Shown in pieces: positions 1 to 9,550 of a stretch of DNA of 64,000 bases. The DNA comes from G963676335 sp963676335 (lineage in GTDB: Bacteria > Pseudomonadota > Alphaproteobacteria > Rickettsiales > Rickettsiaceae). The translations under genes and the position numbers were made by a program. Numbering within the stretch: position 1 is the stretch's first letter; each line of letters opens with the position of its first letter. Location of the stretch: contig OY781057.1 of NCBI GenBank assembly GCA_963676335.1, positions 558,001-622,000 of the forward strand, in the 5' to 3' direction. The notes beneath the pieces were generated by a model. The model was given only the letters and a program-made list of their open reading frames with translations, had not been told where the DNA came from and ran no database searches.

Positions 1-274
1 AGTTTGTTAGTTCTTCTGTTCTTCCTGCCCCAACTAAGACTAAATATTTTATTTCTTCTTCATCTAAATATGTAAATAAATTTAATTTTTCATATTCTCC
101 ATTGAAAATATTTTTAGTTATTGCTTGTTTAGCGAGATTGAGACAAGTATCGTTAATTTTTAAATTTTGTATCTGTTGTAAATTTAAACTTGTATCTAAT
201 ATCAAATATATAGCGTTATCTTTTGAAATATTTTCTTGAAAACATATTTTTAATAATCTGGATTTTGAGTTCAT
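1..274 (-). CDS. pepA: Leucyl (cytosol) aminopeptidase, N-terminal part, cut by window edge
   Basis: Reading the minus strand from an ATG at 274-272 gives an open frame of 91 codons that runs off the left edge. It contains a KYLVLVGAGRTEEL stretch near residues 76-90, which resembles the end of the N-terminal domain of M17 aminopeptidases (the usual form is F-V-GLG-KE-LT). The catalytic, two-metal C-terminal domain would lie outside the window. The protein would be a cytoplasmic metallo-exopeptidase that removes N-terminal leucine and other residues during peptide turnover. It is divergent from the gene at 357. The call rests on one short motif and overall spacing, so it is probable rather than certain. 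Confidence 0.6.
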   Translation of the reverse strand, partial: MNSKSRLLKICFQENISKDNAIYLILDTSLNLQQIQNLKINDTCLNLAKQAITKNIFNGEYEKLNLFTYLDEEEIKYLVLVGAGRTEELTN

Positions 275-356
275 AATAACATTCTCTTTTTATTATTTAA
301 TTAACTTAATTTAGTTTAATCTTAAAATATAATTTATACAAAAACTTATATTTTTT

Positions 357-1337
357 ATGAAGCATGTTGTAAACTTCTTTTTTCCCCAAAAAAATAATAC
401 TGAATATAAAAAGAATGTAGAGTCATGGAGCTTTTGTACGGAAGATGTATGCAAAAGTGAGATTCAGGATATTAAGAATATATCTCAATTAGATCCACTT
501 TATGACTCAAGTAATAAAAAAAATTTTTATAAAAAATATCCAGATTTGAAAAATAAACTTAACGATCCGCGATTAATAGAACAGATAGAATCTGACCTTA
601 ATAGGAACAAAAATTTATACATAGAAAATCATGAATCGAACAAGTTATTAAAATGCAATAATATTGAAGAATTGCTGCAAGAATTAACAAAAGAATATGG
701 TTTATCAAACGCACAAGCAAACTTTATTATATCAACCAGTTATCAAGGGAGCATAGCAAGCGCACTTCATGTTTGGAAACCTATAAAGCAGCAAATTATG
801 GAAGAATGTATTTTTCAATCTATGATTACAAAAATAAAAATTGATAATGATGGGATTCTAACTTTTAGTGGTGGAGGAGGTTTTTCTATTATTGAAGAGA
901 ATCAATTTGAATTGATATATAATAAAAAAAATAGCATGAGAAATAACATTTTCTTCGATCAAGATGTAGAAAAGTATCCTTCAGTGCAAATAAATATATG
1001 TGTTAATTTAGGAAAAATAGGGAATGATTTTGTTGAAAATTTTCCAAAAATTAATATAGATATAGCAGCCAAAGGTTTAGAACTTGTAAAAATATGCGAT
1101 AATATATTTGGATCTATTGACTCCAAGGAAGAAAAAAAAGCTGTAGAAGAAATTATAAATACAAAAATAGACCTTCTTAAGAGTTTTAGTGATTTTGTTG
1201 AAAATTTACCTAATGAAAATATGTTGGGTTATAGTAAATTAGTGCTTACTGAAATAGATTTAGATGATTATGAAATCATTTGTTCAATACATGATAAAAG
1301 CAAAATTCTTGGAAATATATTATTATTAGATTCATAA
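357..1337 (+). CDS. Hypothetical protein, 326 aa, no recognised domain
   Basis: I do not recognise this protein. It starts at an ATG at 357, is lysine- and asparagine-rich and looks soluble: there is no signal peptide and no hydrophobic segment long enough to span a membrane. Residues 100-145 are predicted helical (ELLQELTKEYGL followed by an alanine/serine-rich stretch), with a glycine-run (SGGGGF) near residue 170-175. The last third is acidic. It is followed after 87 bp by another orphan ORF on the same strand, and the pair sits between pepA and the envelope operon. An effector or lineage-specific protein is possible but nothing in the sequence proves it. Confidence 0.6.
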   Translation: MKHVVNFFFPQKNNTEYKKNVESWSFCTEDVCKSEIQDIKNISQLDPLYDSSNKKNFYKKYPDLKNKLNDPRLIEQIESDLNRNKNLYIENHESNKLLKCNNIEELLQELTKEYGLSNAQANFIISTSYQGSIASALHVWKPIKQQIMEECIFQSMITKIKIDNDGILTFSGGGGFSIIEENQFELIYNKKNSMRNNIFFDQDVEKYPSVQINICVNLGKIGNDFVENFPKINIDIAAKGLELVKICDNIFGSIDSKEEKKAVEEIINTKIDLLKSFSDFVENLPNENMLGYSKLVLTEIDLDDYEIICSIHDKSKILGNILLLDS

Positions 1338-1424
1338 TTGTTTCTAGTTTAATCTGGAGTTGATTTTTCTCTTTGATAAAGAAGAAGAAATATTATATTA
1401 TTTTATAATATGAGAGAATAATAA

Positions 1425-1706
1425 ATGGTAGGTATTTATATGTCTTTTGATAATTTATCATCCGTAGGACATGGGAGCAATCAGCAATCTTCTTCTATAT
1501 CACAAACAATTAGTGAAACTGCTGAAAAATCTAATTTATTAAATGTAGCAACGTTTGGTCTTGGTAGCATATTTTCTACCAGCGCTTTAGGTTCATTGGA
1601 AAATTGTAGTCTATTTAAATATGCAGATTTAAGTTCCATGTTTAAAGGATTTAAACTTCCTGTTCCTTCGTTTTTGCCACCATCTAAAAGCAGTAAAGGG
1701 AGGTAA
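1425..1706 (+). CDS. Small serine-rich hypothetical protein, 93 aa
   Basis: An unrecognised 93-residue ORF. The ATG at 1425 and a second in-frame ATG at 1440 are both usable; the second gives an 88-residue product. The first half is rich in Ser, Gln and Thr, the middle is moderately hydrophobic (ATFGLGSIFSTSALGSL), and the end is proline- and lysine-rich. There is no clear signal peptide. It follows the 326-aa orphan in the same direction and its stop codon directly abuts a palindromic repeat. It may form a two-gene unit with its neighbour. It could also be the remnant of a longer gene. Confidence 0.4.
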   Translation: MVGIYMSFDNLSSVGHGSNQQSSSISQTISETAEKSNLLNVATFGLGSIFSTSALGSLENCSLFKYADLSSMFKGFKLPVPSFLPPSKSSKGR

Positions 1707-1846
1707 TATACTCGTCAAACTCCAAAAGTTGGCTATGTCGTTCCGCAAACTCTGTGCTGCTCATGTGCGTCTAAGCACACTCCGCTGCTCGATTTTGCAA
1801 CTCCTTGCTCCTTTCGAAGTTTGACTTCGTCTACCAACTTTTCAAG
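1707..1846 (+). repeat. Palindromic interspersed repeat, copy A
   Basis: A roughly 140-bp element starting ATATACTCGTCAAACT directly after the preceding stop codon and ending in CAACTTTTCAAG. The outer ends are imperfect inverted repeats (CAAAAGTTG near the left end, CAACTTTTC near the right end). Related copies lie at 37715-37820 (same orientation) and 48187-48360 (opposite orientation). It is richer in G+C than its surroundings and separates two convergent genes. No transposase is encoded. Confidence 0.75.
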
Positions 1847-1865
1847 TAAGAGCAGTATGAGTAAG

Positions 1866-3638
1866 CTAAAAGATTTGCATCTGTGAATTCCAGTATTTGT
1901 AATATAAAGATTCTGGAACAAGTAAATTTTTATGATTACCATCTTCAACAATAGATCCGTTATCAAAGACTAGTATTCTATCCGTGTTTACAAGAGTACT
2001 AAGTCTATGAGCAATAATTAGAACTGTCTTATTTTCCATTAAATAATGTAGTGATTCTTGAATAAGTTTCTCAGTAATACTATCAAGAGAGCTTGTTGCT
2101 TCATCAAGAATTAAGATTGGAGCGTTTTTTAAAATCGCTCTTGCAATAATAATCCGTTGTTTTTGTCCACCAGATAAAATGTTTCCTCTTTCTCCACAGA
2201 TAGTATCATACCCTTTAGGTAAAGATAAAATAGAAGTATGGATATGCGCTTTTTGAGCAGCTTGATATATTTCATCATCCGTGGCATTTAATTTTCCATA
2301 CTGAATATTTTCTTTTATAGAACGATGAAATAATATAGATTCTTGAGGAATAATACTAATATTTTCATGTAAAGATTTTTGAGTTACTAATGCAATGTTT
2401 TGGTTATCTATTAATATTTGTCCTTGATCTAAATCATGTAATCTGCAAATTACACTAACAAATGTAGATTTTCCAGATCCAGAATGCCCAACCAATCCAA
2501 TTTTTTGTTTTCCTAAAATTTTTATATTTTTATTTTTAAAAATATGTAAATTTCCTGATATGTCTTTATATGAGAAATTCACTTGTTTAAATTCTATGGT
2601 TCCATTGGTAACTTCTAATTGTTTAGCGTTAATATTATTACTAATATCATGTTTAAATAATAAACTCAAACTTTGAGAAAAAGCTCCATATTGTTCAAAA
2701 AAATCTCCAAAATTTTGACCTGTATCAAGAATATTATTTGAGACTTCGCTACAGATAGTTATTATTAATGCAAAATCTCCTATAGTAAGTAACGTTTTGC
2801 TATATTTAAACGATGCATAATACAGCATGCTGATAATAACAATGCTACAGGATAAACTTAAAATGTATCTAAGTTTAAACATAAACCATTGCATTTTAAT
2901 GTCACTTTCGACTACTGAGTTTATAACGTTCTTTAGATATTTTTTTTCATAATTTTGCCTGCAAAACATTCTAATATTAAAAATATTACTAATAGTATCA
3001 ACAAGTTTTCCAGATAAGATTGCTTTATTTCTTGAATAAGTATTAGAATAGTCTTTTATTTTTTTAGAAAAGGCCATGCTTATAGAACAAAATACCACTA
3101 ACCAAATAATAAATATTAAAGCCAAGATAGGATTTACGTAATATAGTGCAAAAATACTAGCAATTAAAGCTACTCCTTTACGTAATAAAAGTTCTATAAA
3201 AATACTATAAATCATTTCAAGCGAACGAGAGGCTTCTGTAATTCGATTTACAATATCCCCAGTTAAATTAATTTGAAAAAAACTATGACTATGATCAATA
3301 ATGTAGTTAAAAAAAAATTCTACTACTATTCCTTTTAAAACAGGCCAAGTTTTAAAAAATACATAATCATATAAACGCCATATAATATTCCAAATTTCAT
3401 AATATATAAAATATAAGACAATCCACCATATAATAACTCCAGGTAATTCTACTACTGTATTGGTGTTAAAACTACTTATTTTATCTAGAAAAAGTTTTAC
3501 TAATATTCCATCTAACGCTGGAGTTGTTCCAATTATTAAAGTAATTATTAATAACGATATTATATGTCCTGGTTTATTTTTTATAAAAAATAGAATAAGC
3601 TTAGAAGGTGAATTAGAAAATTTATGTAATCTATTCAT
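1866..3638 (-). CDS. MsbA-like ABC exporter (fused transmembrane and ATPase domains)
   Basis: A 590-residue half-transporter of the ABCB type. The first 320 residues hold about six hydrophobic segments; the ATPase domain follows. Walker A (GHSGSGKST) lies near residues 383-391, the signature LSGGQKQR near 488, Walker B ILILDEATS near 508 and the H-loop histidine (IAHRLST) near 541, so the ATPase looks intact. Proteins of this shape work as homodimers in the inner membrane and export lipids such as lipid A-core, or peptides and drugs. It is the last gene of the cpoB-yfgM-bamB cluster, 22 bp after bamB, which supports an envelope role. MsbA itself is a reasonable guess, but the substrate cannot be read from the sequence. 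Confidence 0.85.
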   Translation of the reverse strand: MNRLHKFSNSPSKLILFFIKNKPGHIISLLIITLIIGTTPALDGILVKLFLDKISSFNTNTVVELPGVIIWWIVLYFIYYEIWNIIWRLYDYVFFKTWPVLKGIVVEFFFNYIIDHSHSFFQINLTGDIVNRITEASRSLEMIYSIFIELLLRKGVALIASIFALYYVNPILALIFIIWLVVFCSISMAFSKKIKDYSNTYSRNKAILSGKLVDTISNIFNIRMFCRQNYEKKYLKNVINSVVESDIKMQWFMFKLRYILSLSCSIVIISMLYYASFKYSKTLLTIGDFALIITICSEVSNNILDTGQNFGDFFEQYGAFSQSLSLLFKHDISNNINAKQLEVTNGTIEFKQVNFSYKDISGNLHIFKNKNIKILGKQKIGLVGHSGSGKSTFVSVICRLHDLDQGQILIDNQNIALVTQKSLHENISIIPQESILFHRSIKENIQYGKLNATDDEIYQAAQKAHIHTSILSLPKGYDTICGERGNILSGGQKQRIIIARAILKNAPILILDEATSSLDSITEKLIQESLHYLMENKTVLIIAHRLSTLVNTDRILVFDNGSIVEDGNHKNLLVPESLYYKYWNSQMQIF

Positions 3639-3660
3639 ACTTTTTCTAAAATCATGTTAA

Positions 3661-4896
3661 TTATTTACTTTGCAAAATACTATTTTTAGTAAAGATATAA
3701 AATCTAGATTTTGTGGCTGCAAAACTTAATGCATTAGTTTTTATAGATAGGGTTTTTATAATTTTTCCAGTAACAGGAGATAATATGTATAATTTTCCAA
3801 TATTATTAATAATTACCAATTTATCATTAATAATAATTGGAGATAAGAATTGTGTAATTTTTTTATTTTTCGATTCTAAATCAGTAGTCCATACTACTTT
3901 AGCAGTATCAGTGGATATAGCTGCTACTTGTTTACCATTTGTAGTGACAAATAATAAGTTTCCAGCTTTATTCATAGTTTGAATATCTAGTATTTGTCTT
4001 TTCCAATAATAATTACCATCCAAAACATCTAATTTCATTAACAACCCATTGCTTACAGCTGCGTAAATTATATCTCGATCTACTATAGGTGTATGTATTA
4101 AATTAACTGGAATTAAATCTGGTATATCATTTTCGGCTTTAATTAAATTTATTTGCCATAATAATTGTTTTTTATCAATTTCAATTGCTGAAAATTGCCC
4201 TGCAGAATCACTAATTATTAACTTATTGTTAGTAACGATAGGTTTAGCAGAAGTTTTTAAAAATAAAGTAGCTGGAATATTTCCATATTGGAAAATTAAA
4301 TTTCCATTAGAATCAATTATGGAAAGCTCATTACTGATATTTTGTACTACAATTTTTTGATCATAGATAAAAGGAGGTATAATTAATAAATCGCTAAATT
4401 TTTTTCTCCATATTTCATGGCCAGTGTTAGCATTAACTGTTATTAAGTATCTACTGCCATTTGTTATATACAATAAATTTTCATTATAAACTATTCCACC
4501 ACTAAAATATTTGTACTTGTTTGATTGATCTATATCATAAGACCATAATAGCTTCCAAGGTTCTAGTTGATATGCTCTAACTATACCCTTAGTATCTATA
4601 AAAAACAAAGTATTTTTTACTATAATAGGAGGGCTTTGTAAAGTAGGTATATTAATAGTATTAAACTTACCACTAAAATTAGATATACTCAAATTAGAAG
4701 GTTGTAGATTAATATTATCATCCCAAATATCAGTACTAACTGTTTTGTTAGGAAGGATATATTGGAAAGCTTGCATTTCTTGACTAAGCTTTGGTGTAAA
4801 ATCAACTAAGTTTTTAGTTTTTTTTCCACCGTTACAACTGAATAAAGTTATACAACATATAATAATTAATAAAAATTTAGACACTATTTTCTCCAT
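3661..4896 (-). CDS. bamB: Outer membrane assembly lipoprotein BamB (PQQ-like beta-propeller)
   Basis: A 411-residue protein with a lipoprotein signal: a hydrophobic N-terminus ending in the lipobox LFSC, with the lipidated cysteine near residue 21. The rest consists of repeating blades with the W-x-W/GKIY character of PQQ-like propellers (for example WKLLWSYDI, GHEIWRKKF, KQLLWQINL, AKVVWTTDL, GKLYILSPVTGKII). BamB is the periplasm-facing accessory lipoprotein of the BAM complex that folds beta-barrel proteins. Its start overlaps the end of the YfgM-like gene by 20 bp, and a YfgM-BamB pair is common in proteobacteria. The usual downstream GTPase gene der is absent here. Confidence 0.88.
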   Translation of the reverse strand: MEKIVSKFLLIIICCITLFSCNGGKKTKNLVDFTPKLSQEMQAFQYILPNKTVSTDIWDDNINLQPSNLSISNFSGKFNTINIPTLQSPPIIVKNTLFFIDTKGIVRAYQLEPWKLLWSYDIDQSNKYKYFSGGIVYNENLLYITNGSRYLITVNANTGHEIWRKKFSDLLIIPPFIYDQKIVVQNISNELSIIDSNGNLIFQYGNIPATLFLKTSAKPIVTNNKLIISDSAGQFSAIEIDKKQLLWQINLIKAENDIPDLIPVNLIHTPIVDRDIIYAAVSNGLLMKLDVLDGNYYWKRQILDIQTMNKAGNLLFVTTNGKQVAAISTDTAKVVWTTDLESKNKKITQFLSPIIINDKLVIINNIGKLYILSPVTGKIIKTLSIKTNALSFAATKSRFYIFTKNSILQSK

Positions 4897-5533
4897 TCAT
4901 TATATTACTTAATATCGCTTTTGCTTGATTTTTTACTTCATACCCAACCATATGACTAGTAATTACTTTTTGTAATACTTTTATAGCTAAATCTATCTTA
5001 TTTTGTTTAATTAACCAAAGACTATCTAATAGATTAAGAGATCCCCAAAAAACTTCTTTTTCATTAACGGAGTTTGTATATGTATTCATTATAACCTGTT
5101 GTTCTGAAGTTAAAGTATCCATATCTAATGCTATACTAACCCAAATTAACTTGGCATAATTTTGAGTTATATTATGATAATTATTATTATCAACAACTTT
5201 TTGTAATTCTTTTAAAATTGTTTTCCCATTTTGTGAAAAAATTAACCTTAATGCTGCTATATCTGCAATATGATTATTAGCATTATTGATAATATACTGT
5301 AGCGATTCTTTTTCTAAATTAGCGTTATTTTTAATGTTTTCAGTATCAAGTAATAGATCTCCCATTAACATGAGATGTTTTGTTTTTTTATCTACATATT
5401 GTTGATACATTAACATACTAATCACTATTAGTATAGTAAATACTATAGTGTAGGGTAAGCTTTTTTTTAAGAACAAGATAGTTCTTTCATTTTTATAATC
5501 AGACTTTATTTCTGTTAATAAATCCTCAGTCAT
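4877..5533 (-). CDS. YfgM-like membrane-anchored TPR-type protein
   Basis: About 218 residues: a cytoplasmic N-terminus, one membrane segment near residues 24-43 (YTIVFTILIVISMLMY), then a helical periplasmic domain that fits the TPR-like fold of YfgM, a SecYEG-associated chaperone partner. I chose the ATG at 5533 because it shares an A with the cpoB stop codon (TAATG), a sign of coupled translation; a GTG three codons upstream at 5542 is possible. The gene lies directly before bamB, as yfgM does in many proteobacteria. Sequence identity to any YfgM is weak by eye, so the name rests on topology and position. Confidence 0.7.
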   Translation of the reverse strand: MTEDLLTEIKSDYKNERTILFLKKSLPYTIVFTILIVISMLMYQQYVDKKTKHLMLMGDLLLDTENIKNNANLEKESLQYIINNANNHIADIAALRLIFSQNGKTILKELQKVVDNNNYHNITQNYAKLIWVSIALDMDTLTSEQQVIMNTYTNSVNEKEVFWGSLNLLDSLWLIKQNKIDLAIKVLQKVITSHMVGYEVKNQAKAILSNIMNGENSV

Positions 5534-6261
5534 TAGTTGCACTTACATTTTCTTTTAATTTCTTGTGTTCTTTCTATCGAAGAAGTAGATCTAATAGGAA
5601 ATTCTTTTTCCAGTTTATTAACCATTTCACAAGCATTCTTTGTTTTGCCTATTTTTTCTAATGATATAGATAATTTTAATAAAGAATCTGCAGCTTTATT
5701 TCCCTTAGGAAAAAATTTATATCCTTTTAAATAGTTCAAAGCAGCTTGTTCAAATTGATTACGGCGATAGAAAGTTTCTGCATACCAAAACCTAGCATTA
5801 CTTTGTAGTTCACTATTTGGATATTTTATAATGAAATTAGAAAATATTTTTTCTGATTGTTCAAACTTTTCTTCTTTTAACATAGATAAAGCTAAATCAT
5901 ATTGTTGTTTATCTTGTGCTAGAGATATGTTTTCTGTTTTTGGTTTGCTCAATTTTTCTTGATTTACTGAACTATTATCTAAATTTTTATTAGAAAGAGT
6001 TTTTTGTTCCACAGGTTGTTTATTGGAAGTTAATTCTAATAATTTTATTTTTATCTCTGAAATATCATGTTCTAGTAATTCGGTTCTTTTATTAAGAATT
6101 TGAATTTCCTTTTCATAAGCTGACATACGATCATAATCTATTGGAGATTCTATATTACCTTCCTGTAATTGTTTACTTAAAATATCGCTTTCTTGTAATT
6201 CTGCTGTGGTTTTAAGTGATATTAATAATAATACAATTATAATAACACTATATTTTTTCAT
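5533..6261 (-). CDS. cpoB: CpoB/YbgF-like periplasmic TPR protein (Tol-Pal associated)
   Basis: A 242-residue exported protein with a signal peptide (hydrophobic residues 6-19 ending near TTA). A coiled-coil stretch around residues 45-80 (EIQILNKRTELLEHDISEIK) is followed by a low-complexity linker and C-terminal TPR repeats (YDLALSMLKEEKFEQSEKIF, then FIIKYPNSELQSNARFWYAE). This order, coiled coil then TPRs with a FWYAETFY motif, is typical of CpoB/YbgF, which coordinates PBP1B activity with the Tol-Pal system during constriction. In most genomes it sits next to pal; here it heads the yfgM-bamB-exporter operon, with a 1-bp overlap to the next gene. Confidence 0.85.
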   Translation of the reverse strand: MKKYSVIIIVLLLISLKTTAELQESDILSKQLQEGNIESPIDYDRMSAYEKEIQILNKRTELLEHDISEIKIKLLELTSNKQPVEQKTLSNKNLDNSSVNQEKLSKPKTENISLAQDKQQYDLALSMLKEEKFEQSEKIFSNFIIKYPNSELQSNARFWYAETFYRRNQFEQAALNYLKGYKFFPKGNKAADSLLKLSISLEKIGKTKNACEMVNKLEKEFPIRSTSSIERTQEIKRKCKCN

Positions 6262-6387
6262 AAATTTTATGTAATTTAATTTAACATTCTACTCTATTAT
6301 AGAACATATACAATGTATACTATTTTATGTATTGTTTTTTGATGATAATAGAATATTGTTGTAAACAATATAAAAAATATATCGATA

Positions 6388-7185
6388 ATGAAAGGAATTA
6401 TTTTAGCTGGAGGAAGTGGTACGAGGTTATATCCATTAACTAAAGTTATTGCAAAGCAACTGTTACCTGTATATAACAAACCAATGATTTATTATTCTAT
6501 AGCAATTTTAATGCTAGCTGAAATTCGTGATATTTTAATTATCACAGCTCCTGAGAGTCAAAGTTTAGTTAAAAAATTATTAGGAGATGGAAGTCAGTTT
6601 GGGATTAATTTATTATATCAAACTCAGTTAAAACCGAATGGAATAGGAGAGGGATTCATTATTGCTGAAAAATTTATTGGAGATGACAATGTATGTCTAG
6701 TTTTAGGAGATAATATCTTTTGTGGAGATGAAATGATTGCCCAAGTTACTAGTGCTAAAAATTTAAAAGATGGTGCAATAATATTTGGGTGTTTTGTTAC
6801 AGAGCATGAAAATTATGGGGTAATTGAATTTAAGGATAATGGACAAATTAATAAAATTATAGAGAAATCCAAACAATTTATATCCAACTATGCAGTTACT
6901 GGATTATATTTTTATGATAATACAGTAATTGATAAGGCAAAAAAATTAAAACCCTCCAGTAGAGGGGAATTAGAAATAACAGATATAAATAACATGTATC
7001 TTGATGAAAAAAATTTAGAAGTGTGCTTGCTACCTAAAACTATAACTTGGTTTGATGCAGGAACATATGATTCTTTGATAGAAGCAAGTTGTTTTATACA
7101 AAATATAGAAAAAACACAAAAAATTAAAATAGCTTGTTTAGAAGAGATAGCTCTTAAAAAAAAATGGATTAAGAAATTTATTTAG
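6388..7185 (+). CDS. rfbA: Glucose-1-phosphate thymidylyltransferase
   Basis: A 265-residue nucleotidyltransferase beginning MKGIILAGGSGTRLYPLT, the nucleotide-binding signature of RfbA/RmlA. LVLGDNIF near residue 107 carries the metal-binding Asp, and GVIEF, EKS and TGLYFYDN motifs follow in the usual order. It makes dTDP-glucose from dTTP and glucose-1-phosphate, the first step to dTDP-rhamnose for LPS or O-antigen. The family usually has 285-295 residues, so this copy has a somewhat shortened C-terminus, and no rfbBCD genes are in the window. It precedes mrcA by 19 bp and probably shares a transcript with it. Confidence 0.9.
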   Translation: MKGIILAGGSGTRLYPLTKVIAKQLLPVYNKPMIYYSIAILMLAEIRDILIITAPESQSLVKKLLGDGSQFGINLLYQTQLKPNGIGEGFIIAEKFIGDDNVCLVLGDNIFCGDEMIAQVTSAKNLKDGAIIFGCFVTEHENYGVIEFKDNGQINKIIEKSKQFISNYAVTGLYFYDNTVIDKAKKLKPSSRGELEITDINNMYLDEKNLEVCLLPKTITWFDAGTYDSLIEASCFIQNIEKTQKIKIACLEEIALKKKWIKKFI

Positions 7186-7204
7186 TCGGTAGAATATTTA
7201 ATTT

Positions 7205-9529
7205 ATGCTACGCATATTTCTAAAATTAATTTTTTGGGCAATTCTAATTTTTATAGGCATATCATCATATTTCGTATATTACTATACTAGGGATTTACCA
7301 GATTATTCATATCTAGCTAATTATCACCCTCCTGCTAGCACTCGGCTTTATTCAATAGATGGAAAACTTTTAGAGGAATATGCATTAGAACATAGGATTT
7401 TCGTTTCTATTAAAGCTATTCCACAATTACTGATAAATGCATTTATTTCTGCTGAAGATCATAATTTTTTTGAACATAAGGGGATAGATATTTTTGGAAT
7501 TACTAGAGCAAGTATTAATAATATTTTTAATTTATTATATCATAAAAAGGTAGAAGGTGGATCAACTATTACTCAACAGGTTGTTAAAAATTTTTTATTA
7601 AATCCTAGTCAGACATTAGAGAGAAAAATCAAAGAAGTATTATTATCATATATAATTACTAAAGCGTTTACTAAAGAACAAATTTTAGAATTATATCTTA
7701 ATCAAATATTTTTAGGGAAAGGGGCATATGGGGTTGCTGCAGCGGCTCAAATTTATTTTAACAAATCAATAGACGATATTACTTTAGCGGAAGCTGCATT
7801 TTTAGCTGGATTACCTAAAGCTCCATCGAATTATAATCCTGAAAAATACTATGAAAAATCTAAAGCTAGGAGAGATTACGTTATTATGCGTATGTTAGAA
7901 AATGGATATATTAGCAATGAAGAAGCTGAGAGTGCTATTAATATTCCTATCGTTTTACGCAAACGAGATAAAGAAGAAACGATTAAAGCAGATTATTATG
8001 CTGAACAAGTTAGAAGTGAAATTATTAAACAATTCGATAAAGATTTTTTTTACACAGGAGGATTAACTGTTATAACATCATTGCATACAGAATATCAAAA
8101 ATCAGCTGAAAAAGCATTTCGTGATGGAATTAGAAATTTTGATATCCAGAAAGGATATCGAGGTCCTATAACAAATATTTCTATTCAAGATTGGCATCAA
8201 AATTTACAAAATATACCTAATCCTACTGGATTACTGGATTTTCATTTAGCAGTGATATTAAATATCACTAATCAAAAAATAATTGTTGGGTTAAAAACTG
8301 GAGAAGAGGGTTTAATTAATTTAAAAGCTACAAATTGGATAGGGCATAAAATTAAATTAAAAAAAGGGGATGTAATTATAGTAGAAAAGTTAAAAAAAGA
8401 GTTAATTTTGCAACAAATTCCAGAAGTAAATGGTGCAATATTGGTGATGAATCCGCATACGGGGCAAGTTTTTGCTATGGTTGGAGGTTATGATTATGAT
8501 AATAGTAAATTTAACAGAGCAACCCAAGCTCAAAGACAACCAGGATCTTTAATTAAACCTTTTATATACTTAGCTGCTTTGGAAAAAGGGATCCCTCCTA
8601 ATGCGATTTTTAATGATGGACCTATAACATTAAGTCAAGGACCAGGAATGCCATTATGGAGGCCTAAAAATTATAAAGGAGATTTTTTAGGAGATATTAC
8701 TATGCGAAGTGGTTTAGAAAAATCTAGAAATTTAGTAACTATCAGGGTAGCGTTACGAGTTGGAATTGAGGGGGTAGTAGAAATTATTAACCGTTTTGGT
8801 ATTCACGATGCTCCTAATCGTGTATTTTCTATTGTACTAGGCGCTCTGGAAACAACTTTATTAAAAATGGTTAGTGCGTATAGTGTACTAGTAAATGGGG
8901 GATATGCTATTAAACCTAATTTTATAGAACTGATACAAGATCGTAATGGTAATATTATTTATAAACGAGATAATAGCGTTTGCACTAATTGCTTAGTAAA
9001 AAATTTACAACAAAATAATATTCCTGAAATTATTCCACAACAGCAGAAACAAATCGTTAATGAAGCAAAAGCATATCAAATGGTTTCAATGCTATTAGGG
9101 GTAGTGCAAAGAGGAACAGCTGCTAAAGCTAAAGGTCTTGGGCATGTTGGGGGAAAAACTGGGTCAACAAATGATAGTATGGATACTTGGTTTGTTGGGT
9201 TTTCTCATAATCTTATAGTTGGAACTTATGTTGGTTATGATATGCCTAAAACTTTAGGAAAAAGTGCTACTGGAAATAGTGTAGCATTACCAATATTTAT
9301 TCATTTTATGAAATTAGCTGTTAATCCTGAAGAAACTTTACCATTTAAAATACCGAACACTATCAAAATAGTTAATGTTGATCCTAAAACAGGAGTTTCA
9401 TCTAATAATCCAGGATTTATTGAAGAAGCATTTGAAGCTGAAGCTAACCAAGTTAATGATTTAAAACAAGATTCTGATGGAATAGAAAAATTTATACCTA
9501 ATAGTTATAAACTAGATGAGGTCTATTAG
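7205..9529 (+). CDS. mrcA: Class A penicillin-binding protein 1A
   Basis: A 774-residue bifunctional peptidoglycan synthase. An N-terminal membrane anchor (residues 5-27) is followed by a GT51 transglycosylase domain with the catalytic glutamate in SAEDHNFFEHKG near residue 87 and GGSTITQQVVKN near 120. The transpeptidase domain shows the SxxK serine in PGSLIKPF near residue 445, SRN near 510 and KTGSTND near 650. It polymerises glycan strands and crosslinks them in the periplasm. Presence of a class A PBP separates this organism from Orientia, which is reported to lack one. It follows rfbA and converges on the glycosyltransferase gene at 9551. Confidence 0.95.
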   Translation: MLRIFLKLIFWAILIFIGISSYFVYYYTRDLPDYSYLANYHPPASTRLYSIDGKLLEEYALEHRIFVSIKAIPQLLINAFISAEDHNFFEHKGIDIFGITRASINNIFNLLYHKKVEGGSTITQQVVKNFLLNPSQTLERKIKEVLLSYIITKAFTKEQILELYLNQIFLGKGAYGVAAAAQIYFNKSIDDITLAEAAFLAGLPKAPSNYNPEKYYEKSKARRDYVIMRMLENGYISNEEAESAINIPIVLRKRDKEETIKADYYAEQVRSEIIKQFDKDFFYTGGLTVITSLHTEYQKSAEKAFRDGIRNFDIQKGYRGPITNISIQDWHQNLQNIPNPTGLLDFHLAVILNITNQKIIVGLKTGEEGLINLKATNWIGHKIKLKKGDVIIVEKLKKELILQQIPEVNGAILVMNPHTGQVFAMVGGYDYDNSKFNRATQAQRQPGSLIKPFIYLAALEKGIPPNAIFNDGPITLSQGPGMPLWRPKNYKGDFLGDITMRSGLEKSRNLVTIRVALRVGIEGVVEIINRFGIHDAPNRVFSIVLGALETTLLKMVSAYSVLVNGGYAIKPNFIELIQDRNGNIIYKRDNSVCTNCLVKNLQQNNIPEIIPQQQKQIVNEAKAYQMVSMLLGVVQRGTAAKAKGLGHVGGKTGSTNDSMDTWFVGFSHNLIVGTYVGYDMPKTLGKSATGNSVALPIFIHFMKLAVNPEETLPFKIPNTIKIVNVDPKTGVSSNNPGFIEEAFEAEANQVNDLKQDSDGIEKFIPNSYKLDEVY

Positions 9530-9550
9530 AGAGTAAAACAACCTGCGCTT

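Noticed and set aside
1733..1966. Minus-strand 77-aa ORF covering repeat copy A
   Set aside because: Overlaps the end of the ABC exporter in another frame and is largely repeat sequence.
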